Assembly (NCBI RefSeq): GCF_003248455.1
Contig: NZ_QFNM01000005.1
Coordinates: 112,786-176,785, forward strand
From: Brevundimonas sp.
Lineage (GTDB): Bacteria > Pseudomonadota > Alphaproteobacteria > Caulobacterales > Caulobacteraceae
Reading direction: 5' to 3'
Length of the DNA stretch: 64,000 bases
A program made the position numbers and the translations under genes. The notes below the pieces were generated by a model that saw nothing but the letters and a program-made list of their open reading frames with translations, did not search any database and was not told where the DNA came from. Below, piece by piece: positions 18,201-27,536 of this stretch. Positions within the stretch are counted from its first letter, which is position 1. Each line of letters begins with the position of its first letter.

Positions 18201-18338
18201 GCCGACGCGATCAACATCTTCAACTTCACCAACTACAAGTCCTTCGACACGGGCTTCAACAGCCCCCGCTATGGCGCGGGAACCGAAGTCTTCCTGCCGA
18301 CGCGCAGCTTCCAAGTCGGTCTGCGCTACTCCTTCTAA
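15285..18338 (+). CDS. TonB-dependent receptor with an N-terminal carboxypeptidase-regulatory-like domain
   Basis: A 1017-residue outer-membrane receptor. Order: signal peptide (residues 1-29, ending GGAQAQ), a CarboxypepD_reg-like domain (TLRGAVFDGQTAEAGATVVA to about residue 105), a TonB-box-like segment (ELSDIVVTGRR), the plug (VTQQQINNLPQISRNFLNFA, AINVFIDGQNRKSLINDGG) and the beta-barrel ending with LRYSF, whose terminal Phe is the usual insertion signal. Oar-like receptors of this design often import large glycans or peptides. It follows the LacI gene by 50 bases with a strong ribosome site (GGAGAA) and precedes a glucanase gene, so oligosaccharide uptake is likely. ATG at 15243 is a less likely start. 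Confidence 0.88.
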   Translation: MNPFTTRKAALAAASAIAISLAVVGGAQAQNATTTLRGAVFDGQTAEAGATVVATEVSTGYATRSRVGTDGRYVLSGLRPGTYRVQVTSADGQTAEETVTLSLGQVGTLNLDVGATGATGAATEGATELSDIVVTGRRVFEVRTPEVATNVTQQQINNLPQISRNFLNFAALAPGLRVTEDDTERTISAGGQTAQAINVFIDGQNRKSLINDGGVAGQDDSRGTPFPQGAVQEFRVISQNFKAEYEQAGSAIITAVTRSGTNEFHGDAFVFYQDPDWVEQDEVSRRRGAEKAPVRRLQYGASLGGPIIQDRLHFFGAYERKDEDRVAQSFLNRTEYSDFFAGDLGAVSTPYEQDVFFGKLSWQIDDRQRLELSTEYKTEEDIRGASGQNAPSRAARNNGETQAFNLRHQFQGQHFLNEFSIDYLKSSYEQSVINGGDYGRQYVIFNDNLPDSPSNPASAGFQYNVNNRNSTVFTAGGRADAQFLEQKSTTIRNDLTIPDLEWMGTHTIKMGAKYSMQNYFVQKDFGRNPTFTYDIDARPEINGSREIPVAVDLGVAVPPADVDNNVIGLYIQDDWQITDKLEINLGIRWDYEDNAVNNDYRTPDSIRDMLAAIQNLPGYDFPSYFNPNDYISDGDRKAFKGAFQPRFGFSYDVFGDERTVVFGGAGRYYDRIGFNFAFDERFKPFQFNKTIYFTRDGSPIQTGTDGSGNPTFTNTVAWNASYLTPAGLDPLLAASPGSGEVFLVKNDFEPPRTDQFNLGVRQKFGAWQTALTLAAGRTKGESAWYIANALNETGGRFNGPNPTSVGFPQFRNAIFFQNTDKEREYKAIYITADKPYNAEDRWGFNVAYTYMDATQNGSRDNGYGAFDFDYNVPALSPKYRSSTDERHRIVASGTLGLPADFLLSGIVTLGSGLPYNINDCPDAPAGGPNICWNAGNPEKRAFLPGLNFAYRQVDLRLTKGFDVFGGQRVEFIADAINIFNFTNYKSFDTGFNSPRYGAGTEVFLPTRSFQVGLRYSF

Positions 18339-18414
18339 GACCTGAGCCTGGGCCGTCTTTCGCTTGTCGGAAGGCGGCCCCTTCTTTTACGTTTTCTGTT
18401 GTGCGAGCGTGCCC

Positions 18415-19890
18415 ATGAACCGCCGAAACTTCCTGATGCGAACAACGGCGGGTGCGGCGGCTCTGGCGGTCGGGGTTCCGGTTATGGCCGAAGCGCAACA
18501 GGCGGCGAATTCGGCGGTCACGGGAGCGGTCAACGGGACGCAGCGGCGTCCGTTGCGGCTGGACCGTGAGATCGAGGAGCTTCAGGAGAGGACGTTCCGC
18601 TGGTTCGAGAAGGTCACGGATCGCCGGACCGGGCTGACGCCGGACCGCTGGCCCACGCCGTCCTTCTGTTCGGTGGCGGCCGTCGGCTTTGCCCTGACCT
18701 GCTGGCCCGTGGGCGTCGAGCGCGGCTGGATGAGCCGGGCCGAGGCGCGCGAGCGCACCCTGACCACGCTGCGCTTCTTCCATGATTTGCCCCAGGGGCC
18801 GGAGCCGACCGGAACGGCGGGGCACAAGGGCTTCTTCTATCATTTCCTGGACATGGAGACCGGGCTGCGGTTCGCGCAGAACGAATTGTCCACCGTCGAC
18901 ACCGCCTTGCTGATCGGCGGCATGCTGTTCGCCGCCCGATACTTCGACGGCCGCCACGCCGACGAGGCGGAAATCCGCCAGAAGGCCCAGGCCCTCTACG
19001 AGCGGATCGAATGGCCGTGGGCCGTGATCCGCGACAACCGCATCACCATGGGCTGGCATCCCGAAAGCGGCTTCATCCCCTCGGACTGGCACGTCTATAA
19101 CGAGGGGATGCTGGTGCTGCTGCTCGCCATCGGCAGCCCGACGTATCCGGTGTCGGTCAATGTCTGGCACGAATGGGCCGCCAGCTACGACGAGAGCTGG
19201 ACCGACCGCTGGGGCAGCTGGCACCTGAACTTCGCCCCCATCTTCGGCCATCAGTACAGCCATATGTTCATCGACTTCCGCGGCATCCAGGACGCCTGGA
19301 TGCGCGGCCAGTCGGCTCAGTTGGGCGAGCAGCTCGACTATTTCGAGAACAGCCGCCGCGCCGTCTACGCCCAGCAGAAATACGCCCACGACAACCCGGG
19401 CGGCTGGGCGGGCTATACGTCCGAGGTCTGGGGGCTGACGGCGTGCGACGGGCCGGGCGATTTCAAACAGCTGATCGACGGCAAGGAACGCGAATTCTTC
19501 AGCTATTCCGCGCGCGGGCCGGGCGAACGCGACGACGGCACCCTAGCGCCGACGGCGGCGGCCAGCTCCATCGCCTTCGCGCCCGAGATCGTCGTGCCCT
19601 GCGTCAAGGCGATGAAGGCGAAATACGGTTCGGCCATCTATACGGAATGGGGCTTCCTCGACAGCTTCAACCCGACGCTGACGGTGCGGGACGGGCCGCT
19701 GCAGCACGGCCGGATCGTGGATGGCGTCGGCTGGGTGGACGGCGACTATCTGGGCATCGACCAGGGGCCGATCGTCATCATGACCGAGAACCACAGGTCC
19801 GAGTTCGTCTGGCGTTACATGCGCGGCGAGCCGAATCTGCGGCGGGCGCTGGACATCGCCGGCTTCACCGGCGGCTGGATGAACGGATGA
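18415..19890 (+). CDS. PF10091/GH144-type glucanase, Tat-exported
   Basis: A 491-residue protein with a strong Tat signal (NRRNFLMRTTAGAAALAVG). The mature part fits the Glycoamylase domain (PF10091), an (alpha/alpha)6 toroid that includes GH144 endo-beta-1,2-glucanases: ERTFRWFEKVTDRRTGLTPD, SVAAVGFALTCWPVGVERGW, RTLTTLRFFHDLPQ, KGFFYHFLDMETG, ELSTVDTALLIGGMLFAARYF and SDWHVYNEGMLVLLLAIG. Acidic candidates for catalysis are Asp146, Asp162 and Glu230 by position in these motifs; I have not aligned them. Beta-1,2-glucan as substrate is therefore an inference. It probably acts in the periplasm on sugars brought in by the upstream receptor. Its TGA overlaps the next ATG (ATGA). Confidence 0.85.
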   Translation: MNRRNFLMRTTAGAAALAVGVPVMAEAQQAANSAVTGAVNGTQRRPLRLDREIEELQERTFRWFEKVTDRRTGLTPDRWPTPSFCSVAAVGFALTCWPVGVERGWMSRAEARERTLTTLRFFHDLPQGPEPTGTAGHKGFFYHFLDMETGLRFAQNELSTVDTALLIGGMLFAARYFDGRHADEAEIRQKAQALYERIEWPWAVIRDNRITMGWHPESGFIPSDWHVYNEGMLVLLLAIGSPTYPVSVNVWHEWAASYDESWTDRWGSWHLNFAPIFGHQYSHMFIDFRGIQDAWMRGQSAQLGEQLDYFENSRRAVYAQQKYAHDNPGGWAGYTSEVWGLTACDGPGDFKQLIDGKEREFFSYSARGPGERDDGTLAPTAAASSIAFAPEIVVPCVKAMKAKYGSAIYTEWGFLDSFNPTLTVRDGPLQHGRIVDGVGWVDGDYLGIDQGPIVIMTENHRSEFVWRYMRGEPNLRRALDIAGFTGGWMNG

Positions 19891-21155
19891 ACCTGGCGCC
19901 CCATAGACGCGGCGCATTGGCCCTGATGGCGGGCGGGGCGGCGGCGGCCTGCGCCCCGCGCCGATCAGGCGAGATCGTGCTGCGTTTTTGGGCCATGGGC
20001 AACGAGGGTGGGACGGTGGGCCAGCTGACGCCCGAGTTCGAGCGGCGCCATCCGGGCGTCCGCGTCGAGGTTCAGCCCCTGCCGTGGACAGCGGCGCACG
20101 AGAAGCTGCTGACCGCCTACGCCGGGGCCTCGCTGCCGGACGTCAGCCAGATCGGCAACAGCTGGGTGGCGGAACTGACTGCCATCGGCGCCCTGTCACC
20201 GACCCCGCCCGAGGCCGCGAACCTGCTGAGCGACCAATTTCCGGCGGTGCTGGAGACCAACGAGATCGGCGGCCGGGCCATGACGACGCCCTGGTATGTC
20301 GATACGCGGCTGCTGTTCTATCGCAAGGATCTGCTGGCCCGCGCCGGGTTCGGGGCGCCCCCGCAGGACTGGGCCGAATGGAAGCGGGCGATGCACGGCG
20401 TCAAGCGCGCGGCGGGTCAGGGAAACTATGCGATCCTGTTGCCGCTCAACGAGTTCGAGCAGCTTCTGACCTTCGGGCTTCAGGTCGACGAACCCCTGCT
20501 GCGCGACCGGGCCACGCGCGGAAACTTCTCCAGCCCCGGCTTCGTTTCGGCCCTGGCCTTCTACAAGAGCCTGTTCGACGAGGGCCTGGCGCCGCTGGCG
20601 TCTTCGACGCAGATTTCCAACGTCTGGACCGAGTTCGCCAAGGGCTATTTCAGCTTCTACTTTTCCGGCCCGTGGAGCGTGGGCGATTTCCGCAGCAAGC
20701 TGCCGGCATCGTTCCAGCCGCAATGGGCTACGGCCGGGGTGCCGGGGCCGAAGGGGCCGGGCGCGTCGGCGCCGGGCGGGTCCAGCCTGGCCGTATTCTC
20801 TTCGTCCCGGCATCAGGACGCGGCCTGGGCTCTGGTGCGATACCTGTCGGAGCCTGCCGTCCAGGCGCGTTTCAACGCCATCGTCGGCGACCTGCCGGCG
20901 CGTCGGAGCGCCTGGGGCCTGGCCCAGGTCGAACGCGACCCCATGCTGGCGCCGTTCAAGGGGCAGCTGGAACGGGCGAGGGCCGTGCCCAAGGTTCCCG
21001 AATGGGAACGGATCGTCACCGAGATGCAGATCGTCGCCGAGCGGATGGTGCGCGGCGAACATACGCCCGAGAGCGCCGCCGCCGAGATCGACCGCCGCGC
21101 CGACCGGCTGCTGGAAAAGCGCCGCTGGATGATGGAGCAGGGCAGGGCCGCATGA
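19887..21155 (+). CDS. Sugar ABC transporter substrate-binding lipoprotein
   Basis: A 422-residue periplasmic binding protein of the SBP_bac_1/MalE type. The N-terminus (LALMAGGAAAACAPRR) has a lipobox AAAC. Family marks are IVLRFWAMGNEGGTVGQLTPEFERRHPGVRVEV in two blocks near residues 30-60, SLPDVSQIGNSWVAE, TPWYVDTRLLFYRKDLL, FYFSGPWSVGDFR and QDAAWALVRYLSEPAVQ. It would deliver an oligosaccharide to the two permeases encoded next. It overlaps the glucanase gene upstream and the permease gene downstream by four bases each, so the enzyme and importer are made together. Confidence 0.92.
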   Translation: MNLAPHRRGALALMAGGAAAACAPRRSGEIVLRFWAMGNEGGTVGQLTPEFERRHPGVRVEVQPLPWTAAHEKLLTAYAGASLPDVSQIGNSWVAELTAIGALSPTPPEAANLLSDQFPAVLETNEIGGRAMTTPWYVDTRLLFYRKDLLARAGFGAPPQDWAEWKRAMHGVKRAAGQGNYAILLPLNEFEQLLTFGLQVDEPLLRDRATRGNFSSPGFVSALAFYKSLFDEGLAPLASSTQISNVWTEFAKGYFSFYFSGPWSVGDFRSKLPASFQPQWATAGVPGPKGPGASAPGGSSLAVFSSSRHQDAAWALVRYLSEPAVQARFNAIVGDLPARRSAWGLAQVERDPMLAPFKGQLERARAVPKVPEWERIVTEMQIVAERMVRGEHTPESAAAEIDRRADRLLEKRRWMMEQGRAA

Positions 21156-22084
21156 CCGCCGCCAATCCCACAGTCAGGCCGGCCAGACGGGCGCGAGGCG
21201 TCGGCGCCCGCGAGCGTGCGGCCTGGGCCTTCTTGGCACCGGCCTTGATCGCCATCGGCCTGTTCTTCGCCATTCCGGTGCTCGCGGCCTTGCTGCTCAG
21301 CCTGACCGATTTCGACATCTACGCCCTGGCCGACCTGGACAACCTGCGTTTCGTCGGGCTGCAGAACTATGAGCGGCTGCTGACCAACCCCCTGTTCTGG
21401 GGGGCGATGAAGAACACCCTGACCTTCGCCGTCCTGGGCGTTCCGCTGTCCATCGCGGCGTCGCTGGCGGCGGCGGTGATCCTGAATGCGCGGGTGGTGA
21501 AGTGGCGGCCGATCTGGCGGGTGATGTTCTTCGCGCCCTACGTCACCACCCTGGTCGCGACGGCGGTGGTTTGGCGCTATCTGCTGCACACCCGCTACGG
21601 CGTGATCAACTGGGGGCTTGAGAGCATCGGCCTGCCCGCAATCGACTGGCTGGGCGACCCCTCCACCTCCATTCCCGCCATCCTGATGTTCGTGGTCTGG
21701 AAGATCTTCGGCTACAATATGCTGATCTTTCTCGCTGTGCTGCAGACCGTGCCGGACGACCTGTACGAGGCCGCGCGCATCGACGGCGCCGGGCCGTGGA
21801 AGCAGTTCCGCCATGTCACCCTGCCGGCCATCGCACCGACCCTGCTGCTGGTCTCGATCATCTCGGTGGCCAGCTTCTTTCAGCTGTTCGCCGAGCCCTA
21901 TGTGATGACGCAGGGCGGGCCGGCCCAGAGCACGGTGACGGTGCTCTACTTCATGTACGAGGAAGGTTTCAAATGGTGGAACCTGGGCTCCGCCAGCGCC
22001 GTCGCCTTCGTCCTGTTCCTGTGCATCCTGGCCATCACCCTGGTCCAGCTGGCCGTCGCCAAGCGGGTGGGGGCGTATCAGTGA
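21152..22084 (+). CDS. Sugar ABC transporter permease (MalF type)
   Basis: A 310-residue inner-membrane permease with about six hydrophobic segments. The BPD_transp_1 EAA motif is EAARIDGAGPWKQFRHVTLP near residue 210, followed by VMTQGGPAQSTVTVLYFMYEEGF, typical of carbohydrate permeases of the CUT1 class. The N-terminus begins with a basic cytoplasmic tail (RPARRARGVGARERAAW). The start overlaps the binding-protein stop (ATGA) and the stop overlaps the second permease (GTGA). Confidence 0.92.
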   Translation: MTAANPTVRPARRARGVGARERAAWAFLAPALIAIGLFFAIPVLAALLLSLTDFDIYALADLDNLRFVGLQNYERLLTNPLFWGAMKNTLTFAVLGVPLSIAASLAAAVILNARVVKWRPIWRVMFFAPYVTTLVATAVVWRYLLHTRYGVINWGLESIGLPAIDWLGDPSTSIPAILMFVVWKIFGYNMLIFLAVLQTVPDDLYEAARIDGAGPWKQFRHVTLPAIAPTLLLVSIISVASFFQLFAEPYVMTQGGPAQSTVTVLYFMYEEGFKWWNLGSASAVAFVLFLCILAITLVQLAVAKRVGAYQ

Positions 22085-22896
22085 AAATCCGCACAATCCT
22101 GCTCAATCTGGCCGTCGCCTTCATCGCCCTGGTGGTGCTGTTCCCGCTGGTCTGGATGGTGTCGGTCAGCTTCATGGCGCCCGGCGAAGCGGCTGTCTTC
22201 CCGCCGCCGCTGTGGCCCAAGACCTGGACGCTGGAGCATTATCGCGACCTGTTTTTGAACCAGGGCATGGGCCGCTATCTGTGGAACAGTTTCGCCCTGG
22301 CGACCCTGGCGACGATCCTGGCCTTGGGGTTCACGGTCCCGGCCGGCTACGCCTTCGCCAAGCTGAGGTTCAGGGGACGCGAACGGCTGTTTCAGTTCCT
22401 GGCCGCCGCCCTGGTGGTGCCGGCCCAGATCGGCACCCTGCCGCTGTTCCTGATGCTGAAGGGGATGGGGCTGGTGAACACCTATGCCGGGGCGCTGGTG
22501 CCTTGGCTGGCATCCATCTTCGGCCTGTTCCTGGTGCGCCAATATGCGCTGAGCATTCCCGACGAGATGCTGGAGGCCGCCCGGATCGACGGCGCCGGCG
22601 AGGGCCAGATCTTCCGCCGCGTGGTCCTGCCGACGCTTCAGCCGATCATCGTGACCTTGGGCCTGTTCGTCTTCTTGGGCAGCTGGAACGATTTCCTGTG
22701 GCCGCTGATCATTTTGACGGACCAGTCGAACTATACCCTGCCGGTCGCTTTGGCGGCCCTGTCGCGCGAGCATGTGCAGGACATCGAACTGATGATGGCC
22801 GGCGCCGTCGTCACGGTCGCTCCCGTGCTCATCCTCTTCCTCGCCCTGCAACGCTACTACATCCGCGGCATGCTTGCGGGCAGCGTGAAGGGGTGA
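22081..22896 (+). CDS. Sugar ABC transporter permease (MalG type)
   Basis: A 271-residue CUT1-class inner-membrane permease forming the second transmembrane subunit. The motifs VWMVSVSFMAPGEA, NSFALATLATILAL, YAFAKLRFRGRERLF, EAARIDGAGEGQIFRRVVLP (EAA loop) and SWNDFLWPLIILTD are characteristic. A GTG start at 22081 is chosen because it overlaps the preceding stop (GTGA), and the protein then begins MKIRTILLNLAV with the first membrane segment. No ATPase gene is adjacent; the likely partner is the MalK-type protein encoded at 26233-27321 on the other strand. Confidence 0.9.
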   Translation: MKIRTILLNLAVAFIALVVLFPLVWMVSVSFMAPGEAAVFPPPLWPKTWTLEHYRDLFLNQGMGRYLWNSFALATLATILALGFTVPAGYAFAKLRFRGRERLFQFLAAALVVPAQIGTLPLFLMLKGMGLVNTYAGALVPWLASIFGLFLVRQYALSIPDEMLEAARIDGAGEGQIFRRVVLPTLQPIIVTLGLFVFLGSWNDFLWPLIILTDQSNYTLPVALAALSREHVQDIELMMAGAVVTVAPVLILFLALQRYYIRGMLAGSVKG

Positions 22897-22925
22897 TCTT
22901 CGAAGCCGTTCCTCCGCTTCAAGTT

Positions 22926-22956
22926 CGTCATCCTAGGCACAAGGCCTAGGATGACG
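22926..22956. repeat. REP-like hairpin
   Basis: A perfect 13-bp inverted repeat, CGTCATCCTAGGC (22926-22938) and GCCTAGGATGACG (22944-22956), with the loop ACAAG. It belongs to the same family as the elements at 10603-10704 and 42249-42350. It lies between the second permease and the large glycosidase, where it could act as a processing or stability element in the mRNA. Confidence 0.85.
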
Positions 22957-22987
22957 GTGAGAGGAGACTGAATCTGGAGTAATCCGA

Positions 22988-25900
22988 ATGCGTTCTCTGA
23001 CCTCGGCCATCGCCCTCGGCGTCGCCCTGATGGCCGCCCCCGCCTTCGCCCAGCAGACGAAGGTGCTGGATGAAATGGAGGACGCCGCCGCCTGGACGGC
23101 CGATGCCTCCACCGACGTGTCCTCGACCGTGTCTTCGGTCGCGGGGCATGACGGGCGGGCGGTGCGGCTGACCTACGACTTCAACGGCAAGGCGGGTTAC
23201 GCCTTCGCGGCGCGCGCCCTGCCGTTCGACCTGCCCGACAACTATGAGATCAGCTTCTGGGTGCGCGGCGCGGGGCCGACCAACACCTTCGAGGTCAAGT
23301 TCACCGACGCCTCGGCCGAGAACGTCTGGTGGAAACAGACGGCCCGCTATGATTTCCCCGGCGGCTGGACCCGGTTCGTCATCAAGCGGCGCCAGGTGTC
23401 CAAGGCGTGGGGCCCCAGCCCCGAGACCGAACTGCGCCGCGCCGAGCGGGTCGAGTTCGTCGTGGTGGCGGTCGAGGGCGGTCGCGGCTTCATCGACATC
23501 GATCAGCTGTCGATTCGCGAATTGCCGCTCGATCCGGCGGTCCCGCCCCAGCCGGTCGCCAGCGACGGCTTGGCCGCATCGACCGCGGCGCGGGCCGTGG
23601 ACCTGGACGCCAGGACCGCCTGGGCCCCGCCGATCGACGGGAGCCCGGTCCTGACCCTGGATCTGGGTTACGAGCGCGAGTTCGGCGGCCTGATCCTACG
23701 CTGGGGCGAGCGGGGCGCGGCGGCGGACTATCGCGTCTCGACCTCGCTGGACGGGCGCGACTGGCGCGAACTGGCGATGGTCGCGGGCGGAAACGGCGGC
23801 GTCGATTGGCTGAGGACGCCGGAGGCGACCGCCCGCTGGCTGCGGTTGGAGCCTTTGAAGCCGGTCGCCCCATCCGATGTCGTCGGTTCGTCCGGCGCGG
23901 GCCAGCGGCTGGGCGCGGCCCAAGCGACAACCTATGCGCTAAACGAGATCGAGGTCGAGCCGCTGGCTTTCGGCGCCGACGCGACGGTGTTTGTCGAGGC
24001 GGTGGCCAAGGAGAACCGACGCGGCCTTTATCCGCGCGGCTTCTCAGGGGAGCAGTCCTATTGGACGCTGGTCGGCGTCGACGGGGGCGGGGAGAGCGGT
24101 TTGATCGGCGAGGACGGCGCCATCGAACTGCGTCGCGCCGGACCCAGCATCGAACCCTTCGTCATCGACAACGGCCGGCTGATCACCTGGGCCGACGTCG
24201 GCATCGAACAGGGGTTGAGGGACGGCGACCTGCCGATCCCGACGGTCACATGGACCGCCGACGACTGGACGCTGAAGATCACCGGCTTCGCCGATGGCGC
24301 GCCGGATCAGGCGCAGCTGTGGGGGCGCTACGATCTGACCAACACCTCGCCCCGTCCACTGACCTTGACCCTGGCCCTGGCCGCACGGCCCATGCAGGTG
24401 AACGCGCCGCGCCAGTTCCTGGCCATTCCCGGCGGGGTCAGCCCGGTCGAGAATATCGCCTGGGACGGCGGCCAGCTGATCTTGAACGACGTGGTTCGGG
24501 TGCAGCCGCTGGCGACGCCGGATCAGGTGGCGCTGGCGACCTTCGATACGGGCGGCGATCCGCAGTCTCTGGTCCTGCCGTCGGCCCTGCGTCCAGCGGG
24601 CGATCCTGCGGCGACGACGGACGCCACGGGTCTGGCCGCCGCCGCCCTGACCTATAAGGTGACGCTGCAACCCGGCGAGACGCGCACCGTGGGTTGGGTG
24701 TCGCCCCTGTCCGGCAACGCCCTCGCGCCTGAGCCGATGGGGCAGGCGGCGGCTGTGCTGGAAACGGTTGAGACCCGACTGGCGGCCGAATGGCGCACGA
24801 AACTTGATCGGGTCGAACTGACCCTGCCGCCCGCCGCCCAGCGGATCGAGGACGCGCTGAAGTCGTCCCTGGCCCATATGCTGATGTCGCGTCAGGGGCC
24901 GATCCTGCAGCCCGGCACCCGCAGCTACAACCGCTCCTGGATCCGCGACGGGGCCATGATGGCCGAGGGGTTGAACCGGCTGGGCATGGCCGAGCATTCG
25001 GCCGACTATCTGCGCTGGTACGCCCCCTATGTGTTCGAGAACGGCAAGGTCCCTTGCTGCGTCGATGCGCGCGGCGCCGATCCGGTGCCCGAGAACGACA
25101 GCCACGGCGAGTTCGTTTTCCTGGCGGCCGAGACCTATCGCTACACCAAGGATGAGGCCCTGCTTCGTCAGGTCTGGCCGCAGGTGCAGGAGGCCATCGC
25201 CTATATGGACGAACTGCGCGCCTCGACACGGACGGCGGCCTTCGAGGCGCCGGAGCAGCGTCACCTGTACGGCCTGCTGCCGCCGACGATCAGCCACGAG
25301 GGCTATTCGGACAAGGCGGCCTATTCCTACTGGGACGATTTTTGGGGGCTGCTGGGCTACAGGGATGCGGTCTTCATCGCCGAGACCCTGGGCGATGCGG
25401 AGGCCGCCGCCCGCTATGCGGCGGCGCGCGATCAGTTCGCCGCAGACATCCGCGCCTCGATCACGGCGACGGCGGCGCATCATGGAATCGACTGGATCGC
25501 CGGGGCTGCGGATCGGGGCGACTTTGACGCCACCTCGACCACCATCGCCCTGTCGCCGGCGGGCGAGCAGGATAATCTGCCGCCAGAGCTGATGGCGCGA
25601 ACCTTCGACCTCTATTGGGAGAATTCCCAGAACCGGCTGAGCAACCGCACGGCGTGGAAGGACTACACCCCCTATGAATGGCGGTTGGTCGGGGCCTTCG
25701 TGCGGCTGGGCCAGAAGGAGCGGGCGCTGGCGGTGCTGGACTTCCTGATGGCCGACCGCCGGCCCGAGGCCTGGAACGGCTGGGCCGAGGTCGTGGGTCG
25801 CGAAAAGCGCGAGCCGCGCTTCATCGGCGACATGCCCCACGCCTGGATCAGTTCCGACTATATCCGCTCGGCGCTGGACCTGTTCGCCTACGAGCGGGAC

Positions 25901-26200
25901 CGCGACCACGCCCTGGTGCTGGCGGCGGGCGTGCCGGAGCGGTGGCTGGATACGCGGGAGGGCGTCGGGGTGCGCGATCTTCGCACCGCTTATGGCCCGC
26001 TGACCTACGCCTATCGCAAGGAACGGCGGGGGTATGTGCTGACCCTGGGCGACGGGGCGACCCCACCAGGCGGGTTCGTGCTGCAATGGCCGGCGGGGCA
26101 GGGGCGGCCCGAACGGGTGCGGATCGACGGTCGTGCGGCGGCGTGGTCAGGCGACGAACTGACGATACCGGTGGGCGCGCGGCGGGTAGAGATGCGTTGA
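22988..26200 (+). CDS. Secreted discoidin-domain six-hairpin glycosidase
   Basis: A 1070-residue exported protein. Order: signal peptide (ALGVALMAAPAFAQQ), a jelly-roll carbohydrate-binding region (about 30-180, YEISFWVRGAGPTNTFEVKF), an F5/8 discoidin-like region (about 190-325, DLDARTAWAPP, VLTLDLGYEREFGGLILRWG), a beta-sandwich (about 330-600) and an (alpha/alpha)6 catalytic-type domain (about 620-1000) with SYNRSWIRDGAMMAEGLNRL, CVDARGADPVPENDSHGEF, YSYWDDFWGLLGYRDAVF and NGWAEVVGREKREPRFIGD. The NRSWIRDG and the Glu/Asp-rich segments resemble those of six-hairpin glycosidases, but I cannot assign a numbered GH family. The substrate is unknown; context suggests a glucan oligosaccharide. 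ATG at 22988 begins a normal signal peptide. Confidence 0.75.
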   Translation: MRSLTSAIALGVALMAAPAFAQQTKVLDEMEDAAAWTADASTDVSSTVSSVAGHDGRAVRLTYDFNGKAGYAFAARALPFDLPDNYEISFWVRGAGPTNTFEVKFTDASAENVWWKQTARYDFPGGWTRFVIKRRQVSKAWGPSPETELRRAERVEFVVVAVEGGRGFIDIDQLSIRELPLDPAVPPQPVASDGLAASTAARAVDLDARTAWAPPIDGSPVLTLDLGYEREFGGLILRWGERGAAADYRVSTSLDGRDWRELAMVAGGNGGVDWLRTPEATARWLRLEPLKPVAPSDVVGSSGAGQRLGAAQATTYALNEIEVEPLAFGADATVFVEAVAKENRRGLYPRGFSGEQSYWTLVGVDGGGESGLIGEDGAIELRRAGPSIEPFVIDNGRLITWADVGIEQGLRDGDLPIPTVTWTADDWTLKITGFADGAPDQAQLWGRYDLTNTSPRPLTLTLALAARPMQVNAPRQFLAIPGGVSPVENIAWDGGQLILNDVVRVQPLATPDQVALATFDTGGDPQSLVLPSALRPAGDPAATTDATGLAAAALTYKVTLQPGETRTVGWVSPLSGNALAPEPMGQAAAVLETVETRLAAEWRTKLDRVELTLPPAAQRIEDALKSSLAHMLMSRQGPILQPGTRSYNRSWIRDGAMMAEGLNRLGMAEHSADYLRWYAPYVFENGKVPCCVDARGADPVPENDSHGEFVFLAAETYRYTKDEALLRQVWPQVQEAIAYMDELRASTRTAAFEAPEQRHLYGLLPPTISHEGYSDKAAYSYWDDFWGLLGYRDAVFIAETLGDAEAAARYAAARDQFAADIRASITATAAHHGIDWIAGAADRGDFDATSTTIALSPAGEQDNLPPELMARTFDLYWENSQNRLSNRTAWKDYTPYEWRLVGAFVRLGQKERALAVLDFLMADRRPEAWNGWAEVVGREKREPRFIGDMPHAWISSDYIRSALDLFAYERDRDHALVLAAGVPERWLDTREGVGVRDLRTAYGPLTYAYRKERRGYVLTLGDGATPPGGFVLQWPAGQGRPERVRIDGRAAAWSGDELTIPVGARRVEMR

Positions 26201-26232
26201 AGAACGGCTTCCTTCTCCCGGTAGGAGAGGGA

Positions 26233-27321
<1,089 letters not shown>

Positions 27322-27357
27322 GCTTCCTGTTTCCTGCCGTTTCTATTTTGGCGCACC

Positions 27358-27369
27358 GTAACCGGTTAC
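27358..27369. promoter_or_regulatory. LacI-type operator between malK and the second TonB-dependent receptor
   Basis: GTAACCGGTTAC is a perfect 12-base palindrome with the central CG of LacI-family operators. It matches the site before lacI (14083-14098) over both half-sites. It lies 37 bases upstream of the malK ATG on the minus strand and 168 bases upstream of the receptor ATG on the plus strand, so it is better placed to block malK transcription. Confidence 0.8.
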
Positions 27370-27458
27370 ATCGCCGGATCAATGGCGCCCGTGATGTCTG
27401 CGCAATCCGTCGCGGCCGGCGCGGCGTGGCGGGCAAGATCGCCTGGCCGGCGACAAAA

Positions 27459-27474
27459 ATTGCAAAATTGCAAA
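27459..27474. promoter_or_regulatory. AT-rich tandem repeat in the receptor promoter region
   Basis: Two directly abutting copies of ATTGCAAA (27459-27466 and 27467-27474) lie within an AT-rich run (27453-27491) that stands out in this GC-rich region and ends 46 bases before the receptor ATG. It is likely part of the receptor's promoter, possibly a binding site for a second regulator; I cannot name one. Confidence 0.4.
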
Positions 27475-27536
27475 ATTTGTCTTTCGCAAAACGGCCGCGC
27501 TGGCTAGAAGCCGCCACCGACCGCGGGGGAACGACG

